In this document: positions 5,120 through 5,443 of the stretch, in pieces
Position numbering within the stretch: position 1 is the first letter of the stretch
Layout: each line of letters begins with the position of its first letter
Translations under genes and position numbers: made by a program
The notes under the pieces: generated by a model
Told to the model about the DNA's origin: nothing
What the model saw: the letters and a program-made list of their open reading frames with translations, nothing else
Database searches by the model: none
Assembly (NCBI GenBank): GCA_023259875.1
Contig: JALRFL010000102.1
Location: forward strand, 1-5,443
Direction of reading: 5' to 3'
From: Alphaproteobacteria bacterium
GTDB taxonomy: Bacteria; Pseudomonadota; Alphaproteobacteria; Puniceispirillales; UBA1172
DNA length: 5,443 nucleotides

Positions 5120-5443
5120 ATGTTTTTGGGCGCGATGGTCTTGTTCCAAAAAACCCTTCCCTTTGCCGATGCCGAATATGAAGCGCGCCTTGGCCAGTTA
5201 CGACAACTGATGATCGCCGAGGGCGTCGATGCCTGTCTCTTCACGTCAATGCATAATATCGCCTATTACAGCGGGTTTTTATATTGCGCATTTGGCCGAT
5301 CCTACGGCCTTGTGGTGACAGCCAGTGATACGGTGACAATCAGCGCCGGTATCGACGCCGCCCAACCGTGGCGCCGCTGCTATGGTGACAATATCACCTA
5401 TACCGATTGGCAGCGGCACAATTACTGGCGCGCCATCCTGTCG
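5120..5443 (+). CDS. Creatinase (creatine amidinohydrolase), N-terminal part, truncated by window end
   Basis: Creatinase hydrolyses creatine to sarcosine and urea. The 108 visible residues belong to the N-terminal domain of the M24 (pita-bread) superfamily and follow Pseudomonas putida creatinase closely: FTSMHNIAYYSGFLYCAFGR (41-60), LVVTASD (64-70), ISAGIDAAQPWRR (74-86) and DNITYTDWQRHNYWRA (90-105). Phe58 and Arg60 correspond to Phe62 and Arg64 of the Pseudomonas enzyme, residues that reach the substrate in the neighbouring subunit of the dimer; their retention favours true creatinase over a generic Xaa-Pro peptidase-like relative. The catalytic His and the C-terminal domain lie beyond the window. 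The earliest start is ATG 5120, right after two in-frame stops (TGA TAA at 5111-5116); ATG 5135 is an alternative and aligns about as well. Sarcosine from this reaction would feed folate-linked demethylation. Confidence 0.9.
   Translation, partial: MFLGAMVLFQKTLPFADAEYEARLGQLRQLMIAEGVDACLFTSMHNIAYYSGFLYCAFGRSYGLVVTASDTVTISAGIDAAQPWRRCYGDNITYTDWQRHNYWRAILS

Noticed and set aside
5053..5181. Short + frame starting MAVRGLIFKGG, faintly like the first strand of an amidohydrolase such as dihydroorotase
   Set aside because: Only about seven residues look alike, the rest does not fit, there is no ribosome binding site, and it runs into the creatinase frame.
4963..5244. Minus-strand 93-codon frame across the ygfZ-creatinase gap
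   Set aside because: It overlaps both recognised genes in other frames and shows no family resemblance.

Overview
The window reads as ordinary chromosomal DNA of an alphaproteobacterium of middling GC content. The evidence is a set of families concentrated in that class: a COQ9 C-terminal domain, a DUF465/YdcH small protein, a DUF1013 (TrcR-type) protein, and a YgfZ/IBA57 folate-binding protein, together with class I PurE and PurK. A marine Rhodospirillales/SAR116-like source would fit the GC content and the creatinase, but this is inference from gene content only.

Layout. At the left, on the + strand, the tail of an unrecognised gene (3-101) overlaps by 4 bases a short COQ9-domain gene (98-460). 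This is followed 42 bases later by metA (503-1420), encoding homoserine O-acyltransferase. metA converges on a block of five minus-strand genes. In transcription order these are ygfZ (4996-4118), a DUF1013/TrcR-like gene (3965-3399), a DUF465 gene (3298-3071), purE (3034-2531) and purK (2528-1455). At the right edge, divergent from ygfZ, is the 5' part of a creatinase gene (5120 to the window end).

Function. purE and purK together carry out the carboxylation of AIR to CAIR in purine synthesis and lie end to end, with DUF465 36 bases upstream in what looks like one operon. metA activates homoserine for methionine synthesis; its Glu111 predicts acetyl-CoA rather than succinyl-CoA as donor. ygfZ maintains iron-sulfur enzymes in a folate-dependent way. 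DUF1013 is a probable DNA-binding regulator. COQ9 belongs to ubiquinone synthesis. The creatinase would split creatine into sarcosine and urea, and both sarcosine breakdown and YgfZ touch folate chemistry.

No new multi-gene system is evident. The points worth a second look are the COQ9 gene lacking its N-terminal domain at the edge of a GC-rich stretch, the MetA donor-specificity residue, a 9-base tandem repeat forming the start of a Met-rich mini-ORF coupled to DUF465, and the creatinase placed divergently to ygfZ. No rRNA, tRNA, insertion sequence or CRISPR array was seen. The longest gap without a gene is about 150 bases.
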